A stretch of DNA of 10,028 nt from Thermococcus sp. (lineage in GTDB: Archaea; Methanobacteriota_B; Thermococci; Thermococcales; Thermococcaceae). Positions 1-7,881 of this stretch are shown here, one piece after another. Location: NCBI GenBank assembly GCA_027035445.1, contig JALVUT010000204.1, positions 1-10,028 of the forward strand. Reading direction: 5' to 3'. A program made the translations under genes and the position numbers. The notes beneath the pieces were generated by a model that did not search any database, was not told where the DNA came from, and saw only the letters and a program-made list of their open reading frames with translations. Positions within the stretch are counted from its first letter, which is position 1. Every line of letters begins with the position of its first letter.

Positions 1-84
1 ACCAGGGTAACCAAATGGGACAGACGTGTATTTCAAGATGGTATCTACATAACCGAGAAAGCGGGTAAATCTATAAAGTTCTGA
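1..84 (+). CDS. rpl6: Large-subunit ribosomal protein uL6 (L6), 3' end only
   Basis: Only the last 27 codons are inside the window, read in frame from base 1 to a TGA at 82-84. The peptide starts TRVTKWDRRVFQDG and ends AGKSIKF, which I recognise as the C-terminus of Thermococcales uL6. uL6 binds 23S rRNA near the sarcin-ricin loop and the factor-binding site of the 50S subunit. The position immediately before eL32 fits the archaeal spc operon order. The start and most of the gene lie upstream of the window. The stop codon overlaps the ribosome-binding site of eL32. Confidence 0.9.
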   Translation, partial: TRVTKWDRRVFQDGIYITEKAGKSIKF

Positions 85-94
85 GGTGTGAGAG

Positions 95-475
95 ATGAAT
101 GAGAAAGCGAGACTCCTTAGGATAAGGGCAAAGATTAAGAGAAAGAAGCCGTGCTTCCTCCGCCAAGAATGGTGGAGATATCCTAAGTTCAAGAACGATC
201 CAAAATGGCGCAGACCGAAAGGAATCGACAGCAAGCTCAGACTCAAGAAGAAGGGCAGGGCCCGTTCCCCCAGTATTGGGTGGAGTTCACCAAGGGTCGT
301 CCGCGGACTTCATCCAAGCGGGTACGAGGAGGTCCTCATCCACAACGTCAGAGGGCTTGAGGCAATAGACCCGACCAGACAGGTTGCTAGGATTGGAGGG
401 ACAGTTGGGTCCAGAAAGAGAGAGATGATAGTTGCCAAGGCTAAAGAACTTGGTATTAAAGTACTCAACCCGTGA
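95..475 (+). CDS. rpl32e: Large-subunit ribosomal protein eL32 (L32e)
   Basis: This 126-residue basic protein belongs to the archaeal/eukaryotic eL32 family and is a 50S component that contacts 23S rRNA; bacteria lack it. The family signature is visible in the middle ([23 protein letters not shown], read here in two parts: [12 protein letters not shown] about residues 21-32, then PKWRRPKG) and in [18 protein letters not shown] at about 59-76. The length is normal for the family. The ATG at 95 is chosen because GAGGTG at 83-88 precedes it by 6 nt; that GAGGTG includes the last two bases of the uL6 stop. The next gene, eL19, starts 9 nt after the stop. I see no promoter between uL6 and this gene, so it is probably cotranscribed. 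Confidence 0.96.
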   Translation: MNEKARLLRIRAKIKRKKPCFLRQEWWRYPKFKNDPKWRRPKGIDSKLRLKKKGRARSPSIGWSSPRVVRGLHPSGYEEVLIHNVRGLEAIDPTRQVARIGGTVGSRKREMIVAKAKELGIKVLNP

Positions 476-484
476 GGTGGGATT

Positions 485-931
485 ATGCTCAAGATGCAGA
501 GAAGAATTGCCGCTGATTTGTTGAAGTGCGGTGAAAACAGGGTATGGATTGACCCCGAGAAAATGGAGGATGTCAGTACCGCGATAACCCGTGAGGATGT
601 AAGAAGGCTGATTCATGATGGGGTAATAAAGAAGAAACCGGTTAGGGGACAGAGTACATACAGGACTAAACTTAAGACAGAAGCCAGGAAAAAGGGCCGT
701 CACAGGGGCCCTGGAAGCAGGAAGGGCAAGAAGACCGCTAGGATGAGCAGGAAGGAGCGCTGGATGATGACCATAAGGGCCCTTAGGAAGGAGCTCAGGA
801 AGCTCAAGGCTGAGGGCAAGCTCGACGAGCACACCTACAGGAGGCTCTACATAAGGGCTAAAGGCGGCCAGTTTAAGAACAAGAGGCAGCTCTACCTCTT
901 CATGGGGGAGCACGGTATCTTGAAGGAGTGA
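485..931 (+). CDS. rpl19e: Large-subunit ribosomal protein eL19 (L19e)
   Basis: The product is a 148-residue, very basic protein of the eL19 family, found in archaea and eukaryotes only, which sits on the solvent side of the large subunit. It begins [20 protein letters not shown] and carries the conserved [16 protein letters not shown] segment at about residues 72-87. A helical, Lys/Arg-rich C-terminal half ends with [10 protein letters not shown]. The length matches other Thermococcales copies. The start is set by GAGGTG at 474-479, 5 nt upstream and overlapping the eL32 stop. uL18 follows without a free spacer, since its ribosome-binding site overlaps this stop codon. Identification is from recognisable family sequence; cotranscription is inferred from spacing. 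Confidence 0.96.
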   Translation: MLKMQRRIAADLLKCGENRVWIDPEKMEDVSTAITREDVRRLIHDGVIKKKPVRGQSTYRTKLKTEARKKGRHRGPGSRKGKKTARMSRKERWMMTIRALRKELRKLKAEGKLDEHTYRRLYIRAKGGQFKNKRQLYLFMGEHGILKE

Positions 932-941
932 GGTGAGAGAG

Positions 942-1547
942 ATGGCGCACGGACCGAGGTACAGGGTTCCGTTCAGAAGGAGAAGAGAGGGCAAGACTAA
1001 CTACCACAAGAGGCTTGCCCTTCTTAAGTCCGGCAAGCCCAGGCTCGTTGTGAGGAAGACCCTCAACCACCACATCGCTCAGATAGTCGTCTATGACCCC
1101 AGGGGTGACAGGACGGTTGTTTCCGCACATACGAGGGAGCTCATGAGGGATTTCAGCTGGAAGGGACATGGTGGAAACACTCCATCAGCCTATCTGCTCG
1201 GTCTCCTCGTAGGGTACAAAGCTAGACAGGCCGGTATTGACGAGGCCATCCTTGATATTGGCCTTCACCCGCCGACCAAGGGTTCGAGCATCTTCGCGGT
1301 TCTCAAGGGCGCTGTTGATGCTGGACTCAATATTCCACACAGTGAGGAGATCTACCCTGAGGACTACAGGATAAACGGTGAACATGTGGCAAACTACGCC
1401 AAGGTCCTCAAGGAGGAGGACAAGAGCCTCTACCAGAAGCAGTTCTCGGGTTACCTCACCAGGGGCTTGGAGCCTGAAATGCTCCCAGATCACTTCAACG
1501 AGGTTAAGGCGAGAATTGAGAAAAAATTTGAGGAGGCGGGAGAATGA
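942..1547 (+). CDS. rpl18: Large-subunit ribosomal protein uL18 (archaeal L18/eukaryotic L5 type)
   Basis: This 201-residue protein is the archaeal form of uL18, which binds 5S rRNA and helps dock it on the 50S central protuberance. It starts [20 protein letters not shown], followed by the conserved [20 protein letters not shown] region at about residues 25-44. It is longer than bacterial L18, as expected for the archaeal/eukaryotic type. The frame is also open from a GTG at 933, but that GTG is inside the Shine-Dalgarno GAGGTGA (930-936). I therefore choose the ATG at 942, which lies 5 nt after that site and gives the familiar N-terminus. The last codons overlap the first codon of uS5 (ATGA at 1544-1547), suggesting translational coupling. 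Confidence 0.95.
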   Translation: MAHGPRYRVPFRRRREGKTNYHKRLALLKSGKPRLVVRKTLNHHIAQIVVYDPRGDRTVVSAHTRELMRDFSWKGHGGNTPSAYLLGLLVGYKARQAGIDEAILDIGLHPPTKGSSIFAVLKGAVDAGLNIPHSEEIYPEDYRINGEHVANYAKVLKEEDKSLYQKQFSGYLTRGLEPEMLPDHFNEVKARIEKKFEEAGE

Positions 1548-2251
1548 GCGACCCGCATGAAATGACCCAGAGGGTTCTTGAGGAGTGGCAACCGAGAACC
1601 AAGCTTGGCCAACTCGTCAAGGAAGGCCAGGTAACTGACATTCACGAGATCTTCAGGAAGGGTTACCAGATTAAGGAGCCGGAAATAGTTGATGTCCTCC
1701 TACCTGAGGCCAATATGAGGGATAACCAAGAAGTCCTTGATATTGCCCTTACCGTCAGGATGACCGACAGCGGCAGGAGGATCCGTTTCAGGGTTCTCGC
1801 AGCAGTCGGTAACAGGGACGGCTACGTTGGTCTTGGGGTCGGCCACGGGAAGGAGGTTGGAATAGCCATCAGGAAGGCCATCAACTACGCCAAGATGAAC
1901 ATCATCGAGATCAAACGTGGCTGTGGAAGCTGGGAGTGCAGGTGCAGGAGGCCGCACTCAATACCCTTTGCCGTTGAGGGCAGGGAGGGGAGTGTCAAGG
2001 TGAAGCTCATGCCCGGACCGCGTGGTCTTGGACTTGTCATTGGTGACGTCGGCAAGAAGATACTGAGCCTTGCCGGAGTCCAGGATGTCTGGTCTCAGAC
2101 CCTTGGTGAGACTAGGACCACCGTTAACTTCGCCAAGGCCGTCTTCAACGCACTCTACAATACCAACAGCATCGCCCTTAAGCCCGAAGACATTGAGCGC
2201 TACGGCGTAACCGTTGGGAGGGAGATGCCGGCAAACTTTGGATTGGAGTGA
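1544..2251 (+). CDS. rps5: Small-subunit ribosomal protein uS5 (S5)
   Basis: The 235-residue product is archaeal uS5, a 30S protein near the mRNA entrance that contributes to decoding accuracy. The N-terminal S5 RNA-binding (dsRBD-like) domain covers roughly residues 65-130, with [19 protein letters not shown] and [14 protein letters not shown]. The C-terminal domain contains [17 protein letters not shown] and ends with the archaeal extension. Between them is a Cys/His cluster, C127, C132, C134 and H138, in the segment [17 protein letters not shown]. It could bind zinc, but that is inference from spacing only. AGGAGG at 1531-1536, inside uL18, is a good ribosome-binding site for the ATG at 1544. 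The stop overlaps the uL30 ribosome-binding site. Confidence 0.96.
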   Translation: MSDPHEMTQRVLEEWQPRTKLGQLVKEGQVTDIHEIFRKGYQIKEPEIVDVLLPEANMRDNQEVLDIALTVRMTDSGRRIRFRVLAAVGNRDGYVGLGVGHGKEVGIAIRKAINYAKMNIIEIKRGCGSWECRCRRPHSIPFAVEGREGSVKVKLMPGPRGLGLVIGDVGKKILSLAGVQDVWSQTLGETRTTVNFAKAVFNALYNTNSIALKPEDIERYGVTVGREMPANFGLE

Positions 2252-2261
2252 GGTGAGAGGG

Positions 2262-2729
2262 ATGGCAAAGCTCGCACTCATCAGACTCAGGAGCGGGATA
2301 AGAGCGAGGGGAGATGTGAGGGACACCCTCGCCATGCTCCGCTTACACAGGATAAACCATCTCGTCCTTGTCGATGATACCCCTAGCTACAGGGGTATGG
2401 TTCAGAAGGTCAAGGATTACATAACCTGGGGTGAAGTCGATGCCGAGACCCTAGCGGCCCTCATCAGGAAGAGGGGTAGACTCATTGGAAACAGACCCAT
2501 AACCAACGGATACGTTCAGGAAAAGCTTGGTATAACCATTGAGGAGTTCGCGAAGAAGGTCGTTGACGGCGAGGTAAAACTCGGTGATCTCCCCAGTGTA
2601 AAGCCTGTCTTCAGGCTTCACCCACCGAGGGGCGGTCTAAAAGGGAGCAAGAAGCGTTCATTTAAGGAAGGTGGAGCGCTTGGCTACCGCGGTGAGAAGA
2701 TAAACGAGCTCATTGAGAGGATGCTCTGA
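2262..2729 (+). CDS. rpl30: Large-subunit ribosomal protein uL30 (archaeal L30)
   Basis: The product is a 155-residue archaeal uL30, much longer than the roughly 60-residue bacterial L30, as is usual in archaea and eukaryotes. It binds 23S rRNA in the 50S subunit. The ferredoxin-like L30 fold is at the N-terminus ([15 protein letters not shown], then [20 protein letters not shown]), and the C-terminal extension includes [16 protein letters not shown]. The frame is open further upstream, into the end of uS5, but the ATG at 2262 lies 6 nt after GAGGTG (2250-2255) and yields the expected start. The TGA at 2727-2729 overlaps the uL15 ribosome-binding site. The compact spacing on both sides supports one transcript. 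Confidence 0.95.
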   Translation: MAKLALIRLRSGIRARGDVRDTLAMLRLHRINHLVLVDDTPSYRGMVQKVKDYITWGEVDAETLAALIRKRGRLIGNRPITNGYVQEKLGITIEEFAKKVVDGEVKLGDLPSVKPVFRLHPPRGGLKGSKKRSFKEGGALGYRGEKINELIERML

Positions 2730-2740
2730 GGTGGCGAGAG

Positions 2741-3187
2741 ATGATAAGGAGAAAGAGGAAAGTTAGGAAGTTCCGTGGAAGTCACACTCATGGATGGGGC
2801 TGCAAGAAGAAGCACCGTGGCGGTGGAAGCAGGGGAGGCAAGGGTATGGCTGGAACCGGCAAGAGAAAGGATCAGAAATGGACATGGGTAATCAAATACG
2901 CCCCAGATAGGCTGGGTAAGAGGGGGTTCCACAGGCCCAAGGTTCTGCACTACACCCCTCAGACCATAAACCTCCGTGATATAGAGGAGAATCTCCAGCT
3001 CTTCCTCGACACCGGAATCGCACATGAGGAAGAGGGGAGACTCGTTGTGGACACCACCCAGCTCGGGGTTGATAAGGTTCTTGGAAGCGGTGAAATTACC
3101 AGATCCCTCGTGGTAAAGGCCTATTACGTAACTCCGAAAGCCGAGGAGAAGATTAAGGCCGCCGGCGGCGAGGTTCTCCTCGCCTGA
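2741..3187 (+). CDS. rpl15: Large-subunit ribosomal protein uL15 (L15)
   Basis: This is a 148-residue archaeal uL15, an early-to-middle assembly protein of the 50S subunit. The N-terminal extended, glycine- and basic-rich segment is typical ([20 protein letters not shown] at about residues 14-33). The globular C-terminal domain ends with [16 protein letters not shown]. The length matches the Thermococcales family. The start ATG is 7 nt after GAGGTG at 2728-2733, which overlaps the uL30 stop. This is the last ribosomal gene of the tightly packed block; 37 nt then separate it from secY, a clearly longer gap than any before it. The first bases after the stop are T-rich (3188-3200). Confidence 0.96.
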   Translation: MIRRKRKVRKFRGSHTHGWGCKKKHRGGGSRGGKGMAGTGKRKDQKWTWVIKYAPDRLGKRGFHRPKVLHYTPQTINLRDIEENLQLFLDTGIAHEEEGRLVVDTTQLGVDKVLGSGEITRSLVVKAYYVTPKAEEKIKAAGGEVLLA

Positions 3188-3200
3188 TTTACTTTATTTT
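3188..3200 (+). terminator. Possible weak oligo(dT) termination tract after uL15
   Basis: The sequence right after the uL15 stop is 10 T in 13 bases, including a T5 run. Archaeal RNA polymerase can terminate on such tracts without a hairpin. It could partly separate the ribosomal genes from secY. I see no convincing promoter for secY in the remaining 24 nt, so complete termination here would be surprising; read-through is more likely. Confidence 0.3.
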
Positions 3201-3224
3201 TCAAAAAAATCTCAGGTGTTGGCA

Positions 3225-4673
3225 ATGGGAAAATTAAGGGACCTAACATTTGCCCTGGAAAGGTATTTCCCTGAAGTTGAGCGGCCAAAACGGCGCGTCC
3301 CACTCAAAGAGAAATTTATGTGGACTGGTATCGTCCTGCTGTTGTACTTCATACTAGCTGAGATTCCTCTTTATGGGATGCCCAAGAACATTCAGGACTA
3401 TTTTGCAACACTTCGCTTTGTTCTTGCCGGTAGAAGCGGGTCCCTGCTGACCCTCGGTATTGGGCCAATCGTCACCGCCAGCATTATAATGCAGCTTCTC
3501 GTGGGCTCTGAAATAGTTCACCTGGATCTGTCAAATCATGAGGACAGGAGGTTTTATCAAGCCGCTCAGAAGCTGTTCGCGGTGTTCATGAGCTTCTTTG
3601 AAGCCGGGGTCTACGTCTTTGCGGGCGCGTTTGGAAGGGTGGACAGCAATTTGAGTGCCTTCCAGACCGTGACCTCTCCTCAGGGGGCGGCGTTCATAGG
3701 GCTTGGACTGGCGATATTGTTGCTACTCCAGCTGGGCTTTGCATCCACGATACTGATTCTCCTAGATGAGCTCGTCAGCAAATGGGGGATAGGTAGTGGT
3801 ATAAGTCTCTTCATCGCCGCAGGGGTTTCCCAGCAGGTTATCGTTAAGTCGCTCAGCCCGATGACGACATCGAGCTACATTGATCCCCTGACTGGCGGTC
3901 CCGCAATAGTCGGTGCAATTCCTGCCTTCATCCAGCACCTTATACATGGAGATGTCACCGGGGCAATATACCGGGGTCCCCTGCCCGACATGTTAGACCT
4001 CGCGGCCACGATAATAGTGTTTCTCGTGGTCGTGTACTTGGAGAGCATGCGCGTTGAAATACCCCTCAGCTATGGCCGTGTTACCGTTCGCGGCAGATAC
4101 CCGATAAGGTTCATGTACGTCAGCAACATTCCTATCATACTGACGTTTGCCCTCTACGCCAACGTCCAGCTGTGGGCCAGACTTCTCTACAGCAGGGGGA
4201 TATCATGGCTGGGTACGTTTGATTCCAAGGGGAACCCGGCCACTGGGATAGTCACCTACCTCTACCCACCTAGAGATATCTATCAGGTCATAGCACAGCC
4301 TACCCATGCGTTGGTATTTGCCCTGCTAACCATTCTCTCTGCATTGATGTTTGGCTTTCTCTGGGTTGAACTCACGGGTCTTGATGCCAAGAGCATCGCC
4401 AAGCAGCTTCAGCAGGCTGGGCTCCAGATACCCGGTTTTAGAAGGGATCCAAGGATCTTAGAGAGGGTGCTCAACAGGTACATCCCCTACGTTACATTCT
4501 GGGGCTCGTTCACCCTAGCTATAGTTGCGGTGCTGGCTGACTTCCTTGGGGCACTTGGTACTGGAACAGGAATTCTCCTTACCGTGGGCATACTCTACAG
4601 GTTCTACGAGGAGATCGCCAGGGAGCAGGCAACGGAGATGTTCCCAATGCTCAGGAAGTTCTTTACGAAGTGA
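3225..4673 (+). CDS. secY: Preprotein translocase subunit SecY (Sec61 alpha homologue)
   Basis: SecY is the channel of the Sec translocon, exporting proteins and inserting membrane proteins with SecE and Sec61-beta. The 482-residue product has about ten hydrophobic segments: about 34-52, 78-94, 115-135, 155-180, 190-208, 256-276, 300-320, 360-380, 420-440 and 443-460. The plug/TM2 region reads [20 protein letters not shown] and TM5 starts with the conserved [10 protein letters not shown]. The basic cytosolic loop at about 403-416 ([14 protein letters not shown]) is the ribosome-binding loop in the family. It is somewhat longer than M. jannaschii SecY because of the loops at about 210-255 and 321-358. 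The start is the ATG at 3225, preceded by AGGTG at 3214-3218; the GTG at 3216 is inside that site. secY after uL15 is the standard order. Confidence 0.96.
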   Translation: MGKLRDLTFALERYFPEVERPKRRVPLKEKFMWTGIVLLLYFILAEIPLYGMPKNIQDYFATLRFVLAGRSGSLLTLGIGPIVTASIIMQLLVGSEIVHLDLSNHEDRRFYQAAQKLFAVFMSFFEAGVYVFAGAFGRVDSNLSAFQTVTSPQGAAFIGLGLAILLLLQLGFASTILILLDELVSKWGIGSGISLFIAAGVSQQVIVKSLSPMTTSSYIDPLTGGPAIVGAIPAFIQHLIHGDVTGAIYRGPLPDMLDLAATIIVFLVVVYLESMRVEIPLSYGRVTVRGRYPIRFMYVSNIPIILTFALYANVQLWARLLYSRGISWLGTFDSKGNPATGIVTYLYPPRDIYQVIAQPTHALVFALLTILSALMFGFLWVELTGLDAKSIAKQLQQAGLQIPGFRRDPRILERVLNRYIPYVTFWGSFTLAIVAVLADFLGALGTGTGILLTVGILYRFYEEIAREQATEMFPMLRKFFTK

Positions 4674-4687
4674 GGCCTTTCTTTTTT
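4674..4687 (+). terminator. Oligo(dT) terminator after secY
   Basis: Directly after the secY stop is GGCC followed by T3-C-T6. This fits archaeal intrinsic termination at T-rich non-template DNA, and a promoter-like sequence for the next gene follows at once. The half-motif GAGGCCTTT at 4672-4680, which includes the stop, recurs at 7045-7053 after eL14. Confidence 0.5.
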
Positions 4688-4689
4688 AC

Positions 4690-4702
4690 AAAACCTTTTA
4701 AA
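4690..4702 (+). promoter_or_regulatory. Probable promoter (BRE + TATA) of adk
   Basis: AAAACC (4690-4695) followed by TTTTAAA (4696-4702) resembles a BRE plus TATA box of Thermococcales. Transcription would start roughly 25 nt downstream, near 4723, giving a leader of about 20 nt with GGTGA at 4736-4740. The sequence follows the secY oligo-T tract, so adk and EMC3 are probably a separate unit. Confidence 0.55.
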
Positions 4703-4745
4703 CCTGCTTTGGTTAATTCTTCCAGAGCCTCCTTGGGTGATTGTA

Positions 4746-5336
4746 ATGCCATTTGTGGTCATGATAACGGGCATCCCCGGTGTCGGAAAGAGCACCATAA
4801 CGAAGCTCGCCCTTAAACAGGTACGTGTTAAATTCAGACTCCTGAACTTCGGCGATTTGATGTTTGAGGAGGCGGTAAAGGCAGGTTTGGCAACCCACAG
4901 AGATGGGATGAGAAAGCTGAATCCCACCCTTCAGAAGAAGCTTCAAATGAAAGTCGCGCAGAGAATCGTGGAGATTGCCCAGAAGGAGCCCGTACTCATT
5001 GACACTCACGCAGCCATAAGGACGCCCGTCGGGTACCTGCTCGGGTTTCCCAAGGAGGTTATTGAAGTTATAAACCCTAACTTCATAGTTATCATCGAAG
5101 CCACTCCGAGCGAAATCCTCGGAAGGCGTTTGAGGGACTTGAAGCGCGATAGAGACGTGGAAACTGAGGAGCAAATACAGCGGCACCAGGACCTTAACAG
5201 GGCTGCTGCCGTGAGCTATGCTATGCATTCGAATGCTCTGATAAAGATAATCGAGAACCACGAGGATAAAGGCCTTGAGGAGGCTGTTTATGAACTTGTT
5301 GAAGTACTGAACTTGGCGGTGGGGGAATATGCTTGA
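4746..5336 (+). CDS. adkA: Archaeal-type adenylate kinase
   Basis: The product catalyses ATP + AMP = 2 ADP in the cytoplasm. It belongs to the archaeal AdkA family of about 190-200 residues, distinct from bacterial Adk. The P-loop GIPGVGKST is at residues 9-17 of this 196-residue protein, followed by [10 protein letters not shown], the usual archaeal AMP-binding segment, and [12 protein letters not shown] in the middle. A conserved [14 protein letters not shown] lid-like segment lies at about 123-136. I choose the ATG at 4746 because GGTGA (4736-4740) lies 5 nt before it; the GTG at 4737, which also opens the frame, is part of that site. The 3' end overlaps the EMC3-like gene by 8 nt. secY-adk-EMC3 is a common euryarchaeal order. 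Confidence 0.95.
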   Translation: MPFVVMITGIPGVGKSTITKLALKQVRVKFRLLNFGDLMFEEAVKAGLATHRDGMRKLNPTLQKKLQMKVAQRIVEIAQKEPVLIDTHAAIRTPVGYLLGFPKEVIEVINPNFIVIIEATPSEILGRRLRDLKRDRDVETEEQIQRHQDLNRAAAVSYAMHSNALIKIIENHEDKGLEEAVYELVEVLNLAVGEYA

Positions 5337-5856
5337 AGGGGTATACATCTTCCTTGATAAGGTATTCGGGCCTATGATACTTCACTATCAACCCATATGG
5401 GTTGTGACAGTGGCTGGAGCAATATTGGGTGCTTTCTTCACTCTGCTCAACTACCTTCTTGTTGATCAGAACAAGGTCAAAATGCTCCAGAAGAAGAGCA
5501 AGGAGTTCCAGAAGAAGTATCGCGAGGCCCAGAAGGCAAAGGATGAGAAAAAACTCAGAAAGATGCAGCAGGAGCAGATGGAGCTTATGAAACTTCAGAG
5601 TGAGGTTATGAAGGACACAATGCTCAAGGTTAGTCTCTTGACCCTGCCGATATTCTGGGTGTTCTTCGGCTGGCTGAGGAGATGGTACGTTGAGACTAGC
5701 GTGGTAAAGGCGCCGTTTAACTTCTTCCTGTTTGGCTGGTTTCACAGCCTTTACCATTCGGCCCTGCCCTCCAGCGAGCTTGGATACGTGGGCTGGTACA
5801 TAATGACGTCGATGATAGTTGGATACATCCTGAGGAAGCTCCTGGATATGGGTTAA
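5329..5856 (+). CDS. EMC3/TMCO1 family membrane protein (DUF106), YidC/Oxa1-superfamily insertase
   Basis: This 175-residue membrane protein matches the archaeal DUF106 family, related to EMC3, TMCO1, Get1 and bacterial YidC, which insert membrane proteins. It has a first transmembrane segment at about residues 24-45, then a charged, Lys/Glu/Gln-rich coiled coil at about 48-97. Two further hydrophobic segments lie at about 99-116 and 152-170, with another hydrophobic patch near 129-137. This three-helix plus cytosolic coiled-coil plan is the family hallmark. It overlaps adk by 8 nt and has a GGTGGGGG-like ribosome-binding site at 5318-5325 inside adk, so the two are probably translationally coupled. 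Proximity to secY supports work at the translocon. The specific substrate is unknown. Confidence 0.9.
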   Translation: MLEGVYIFLDKVFGPMILHYQPIWVVTVAGAILGAFFTLLNYLLVDQNKVKMLQKKSKEFQKKYREAQKAKDEKKLRKMQQEQMELMKLQSEVMKDTMLKVSLLTLPIFWVFFGWLRRWYVETSVVKAPFNFFLFGWFHSLYHSALPSSELGYVGWYIMTSMIVGYILRKLLDMG

Positions 5857-5865
5857 ATTTAAAAA
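5855..5865 (+). promoter_or_regulatory. Probable TATA box of the eL34-cmk-eL14 unit
   Basis: AAATTTAAAAA starts within the stop codon of the EMC3-like gene. A start site about 25 nt downstream (near 5885) would give a short leader carrying GAGGTGA at 5886-5892, 6 nt before the eL34 ATG. This separates the eL34 unit from adk-EMC3. The call is by eye only. Confidence 0.5.
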
Positions 5866-5898
5866 CACTCCACGGAAAGCATTGCGAGGTGAGAGGAA

Positions 5899-6171
5899 AT
5901 GAGGCCCATGTACAAGTCAGGATCATGGAAAAAGAAATATGTTAGGACCCCCGGTGGTAGAACCGTTATACACTTCGAGCGCAGGAAGCCGAAGGTTGCA
6001 CACTGCGCAATGTGTGGCAAACCACTCAACGGCTACCCCCGCGGCAGACCCGGGGACATCAGAAAGCTCCCAAAGACTGCAAAGAGACCGGAGAGACCCT
6101 ACCCGAACCTCTGCCCTAGCTGCATGAGGAAGGTCATGAAGGCTCAGATCAGGGCGGGCACTGCCATCTGA
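5899..6171 (+). CDS. rpl34e: Large-subunit ribosomal protein eL34 (L34e)
   Basis: The 90-residue protein is eL34, a 50S component of archaea and eukaryotes. It has two CxxC pairs, C36-A-M-C39 and C72-P-S-C75, which together form the zinc-binding site seen in the family. The N-terminus [20 protein letters not shown] followed by HFERRKPK is typical. The start at 5899 is preferred over the internal Met (codon 4) because GAGGTGA ends 6 nt upstream. cmk follows after 22 nt. It is the first gene of a small unit with cytidylate kinase and eL14, an arrangement I know from Thermococcales and other euryarchaea. Confidence 0.95.
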   Translation: MRPMYKSGSWKKKYVRTPGGRTVIHFERRKPKVAHCAMCGKPLNGYPRGRPGDIRKLPKTAKRPERPYPNLCPSCMRKVMKAQIRAGTAI

Positions 6172-6193
6172 GTTTCCGGTAGAAGTGATCGGC

Positions 6194-6787
6194 ATGCCAA
6201 GGAACTGCCGGGTAATAACGGTCAGTGGATTGGCGGGTTCCGGGACGACTACCCTCTGTCGGAACATCTCCAGATACTACGGCTTCAAACATATCTACGC
6301 TGGACTCATCTTCCGTCAGATGGCCAAAGAGATTGGTATGACCCTTCAGGAGTTTCAGGAGTATGCCGAGCTCCATCCCGAGGTGGACAGGGAGGTGGAC
6401 AGAAGGCAGGTTGAGGCGGCCAAGGAGTGTAACGTTGTCATTGAAGGCCGCTTGGCAGGATGGATGGTAAAAAATGCGGATCTCAGGATATGGCTTGACG
6501 CTCCCATAATGGAGCGTGCGAAGAGAGTTGCCCGCAGGGAGGGTATCTCCGTTGAGGAAGCCTTCGTTCAGATTGCCGAGAGGGAGAAGGGCAACAGGAA
6601 AAGGTATTTAAACCTCTACGGGATTGATGTTGAGGATCTCTCAATCTATGATCTAATAATTGACACTTCAAAATGGGGACCCGGTGGTGTCTTTGCCATT
6701 GTGCAGGCAGCCATCGACCACCTAAGCCCCGATGGTGACACGGGGTCGGGTCGGAATCCGCACAGGAAAAATATGGAGGTGGTATGA
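6194..6787 (+). CDS. cmk: Cytidylate (CMP/dCMP) kinase, archaeal type
   Basis: The enzyme phosphorylates CMP or dCMP with ATP in pyrimidine nucleotide metabolism. The P-loop is GLAGSGTT at residues 12-19, with a Thr in the usual Lys position of GxxGxGKS; this GSGTTT form is normal in archaeal Cmk. Downstream are HIYAGLIFRQMA (about 34-45), the conserved VVIEGRLAGWM (about 80-90) and RKRYLNLYGID (about 135-145). Length is 197 residues, slightly longer than the family norm of about 190 as I recall, owing to a hydrophilic tail after residue 177. The frame opens at a GTG at 6185, but GTGAT there looks like the ribosome-binding site, so I choose the ATG at 6194. eL14 begins at the base after the stop. 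Confidence 0.94.
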   Translation: MPRNCRVITVSGLAGSGTTTLCRNISRYYGFKHIYAGLIFRQMAKEIGMTLQEFQEYAELHPEVDREVDRRQVEAAKECNVVIEGRLAGWMVKNADLRIWLDAPIMERAKRVARREGISVEEAFVQIAEREKGNRKRYLNLYGIDVEDLSIYDLIIDTSKWGPGGVFAIVQAAIDHLSPDGDTGSGRNPHRKNMEVV

Positions 6788-7039
6788 ATGCCGGCTATTG
6801 AAGTTGGAAGGCTTGCCGTTATACTGGCTGGAAGAAGGGCAGGCCAGAAGGTCGTCGTCGTTGACGTTGTCGACAGAAACTTCGTCCTCGTTACAAGTGC
6901 CGGCCTCAACAAGGTCAGGCGCAGGAGGATGAACGTCAAGCACCTCGAGCCCCTTCCAGAGAAGGTGGACATTGAGCGCGGTGCCGACGACGACGCTGTC
7001 AAAGCCGTCCTTGAGAGCGCTGGAATCAGTCTTGAGTGA
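6788..7039 (+). CDS. rpl14e: Large-subunit ribosomal protein eL14 (L14e)
   Basis: This is an 83-residue archaeal eL14 with a KOW/SH3-like fold, a 50S protein absent from bacteria. The start [20 protein letters not shown], then [16 protein letters not shown] and [17 protein letters not shown], is typical. The length is normal for archaea, which lack the eukaryotic C-terminal extension. The ATG at 6788 immediately follows the cmk TGA (6785-6787), and GGAGGTGG at 6775-6782 in the 3' end of cmk serves as the ribosome-binding site, so translation is coupled to cmk. A short GC-rich hairpin lies 5 nt after the stop. In related genomes the next gene is, as I recall, cbf5; here an SDR gene intervenes. 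Confidence 0.95.
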   Translation: MPAIEVGRLAVILAGRRAGQKVVVVDVVDRNFVLVTSAGLNKVRRRRMNVKHLEPLPEKVDIERGADDDAVKAVLESAGISLE

Positions 7040-7044
7040 AGTTT

Positions 7045-7060
7045 GAGGCCTTTGGGCCTC
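7045..7060 (+). terminator. Hairpin at the 3' end of the eL34-cmk-eL14 unit
   Basis: GAGGCC (7045-7050) pairs perfectly with GGCCTC (7055-7060) around a TTTG loop, starting 5 nt after the eL14 stop. There is no long T run after it (TACTTCTC), so it may be a 3'-end or RNA-stability structure rather than a strong terminator. A similar GAGGC-TTT-GCCTC hairpin occurs after cbf5. Confidence 0.45.
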
Positions 7061-7072
7061 TACTTCTCAACG

Positions 7073-7080
7073 CTTTTAAG
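7073..7080 (+). promoter_or_regulatory. Probable TATA box of the SDR gene
   Basis: CTTTTAAG lies 31 nt upstream of the ATG at 7111. Transcription about 25 nt after its centre would begin near 7100, leaving a very short leader with GGTGAT at 7102-7107 as ribosome-binding site. This indicates independent transcription from eL14. Confidence 0.5.
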
Positions 7081-7110
7081 GTGCCCCCTTCTAATCCCCA
7101 TGGTGATTCA

Positions 7111-7824
7111 ATGAAGACTGCTTTGGTAACTGGTGCGAGCGGTGATATCGGTCACCTTCTCGTCGAGAGGCTTATTGAACGGGGGTATAAAGTCATTGGA
7201 ATGGCCAGGAGCGAGGAGAAACTTCGGAAACTGGAATCCCGGTTTGGGGAAAAATTCGAGTATATACCCGCCGACCTGTCCGAGCGTGGTGTTTTTAAAC
7301 ACATCAGAGAGAGCCTTGAATCCATGGGAATAGTAAAACTCGACCTCCTCATCAACAACGCGGGTTTTGCCGTTAGAAAACCTCTAACCGAGCATGTTAC
7401 AGAAGAATTGAGGGGGATTTTTAGTGTTAATGTCATTGCGCCCGTGGAGCTGACAGTGCGACTTCTACCGCTGCTGGGAGAGGATTCAACGGTCGTTTTC
7501 GTGATCAGTGCTGTTGCTTTTATAAACGTGCCGGAGATCCCCTCCTACTGCGCCGCCAAGGGGGCCCTCCACTACCTCACCGTGAACCTTGAAAGGGAAC
7601 TGAAAATGCGCGGGATTAATATCATGCGTGTCTATCCGAAGCAAGTGAGAAGTGGCTTCTGGAGGGGGAAGGTTCCGAAGGGGTCTATTGAGCCAGAGGA
7701 AGTTGTCGATGCAATACTCAAGGGACTTGAGAAGGGTAAGCCCGAGGTTTTTGTGCCCGCTTACCTAAAACTCATCAAGTACCTTCCCAACTGGCCGGTC
7801 TTCACGTACCGCTTCAGGTATTAG
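7111..7824 (+). CDS. Short-chain dehydrogenase/reductase (classical SDR family)
   Basis: The 237-residue product is a Rossmann-fold oxidoreductase using NAD(P)(H). The cofactor motif TGASGDIG is at residues 7-14, R33 after the second beta strand favours NADP(H), and NNAG is at 82-85. The catalytic set is N107, S133, Y146 and K150 (YCAAK). The substrate loop has PKQVRSGF at 176-183 instead of the common PG-x-V-x-T. It ends in an unusual aromatic and basic tail (LPNWPVFTYRFRY). The overall plan is like the DltE/COG0300 group; the substrate cannot be told. The ATG at 7111 is chosen over upstream in-frame codons because of GGTGAT at 7102-7107. It lies alone between eL14 and cbf5 with its own promoter, suggesting insertion into a conserved neighbourhood. 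Confidence 0.85.
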   Translation: MKTALVTGASGDIGHLLVERLIERGYKVIGMARSEEKLRKLESRFGEKFEYIPADLSERGVFKHIRESLESMGIVKLDLLINNAGFAVRKPLTEHVTEELRGIFSVNVIAPVELTVRLLPLLGEDSTVVFVISAVAFINVPEIPSYCAAKGALHYLTVNLERELKMRGINIMRVYPKQVRSGFWRGKVPKGSIEPEEVVDAILKGLEKGKPEVFVPAYLKLIKYLPNWPVFTYRFRY

Positions 7825-7829
7825 TCGGG

Positions 7830-7837
7830 TTTATAAA
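7830..7837 (+). promoter_or_regulatory. Probable TATA box of cbf5
   Basis: TTTATAAA lies 6 nt after the SDR stop and about 45 nt before the cbf5 ATG. It predicts a start near 7859 and a leader of about 23 nt containing GGTGAT (7872-7877). It is the best TATA match in the window. Confidence 0.6.
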
Positions 7838-7881
7838 GGAGAGGGCAAACTTAGTGCGATAACGCTCACCGGGTGATGTTC

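Noticed and set aside
287..994. Long minus-strand open frame (235 codons) opposite eL32 and eL19
   Set aside because: It is antisense to two certain ribosomal genes, shows no family features and arises from the biased codon use of the + strand genes.
7100..7114. Four-codon upstream frame (ATG GTG ATT CAA TGA) overlapping the SDR start
   Set aside because: The predicted transcription start is at about the same position, so it is probably not in the mRNA, and no ribosome-binding site precedes it.
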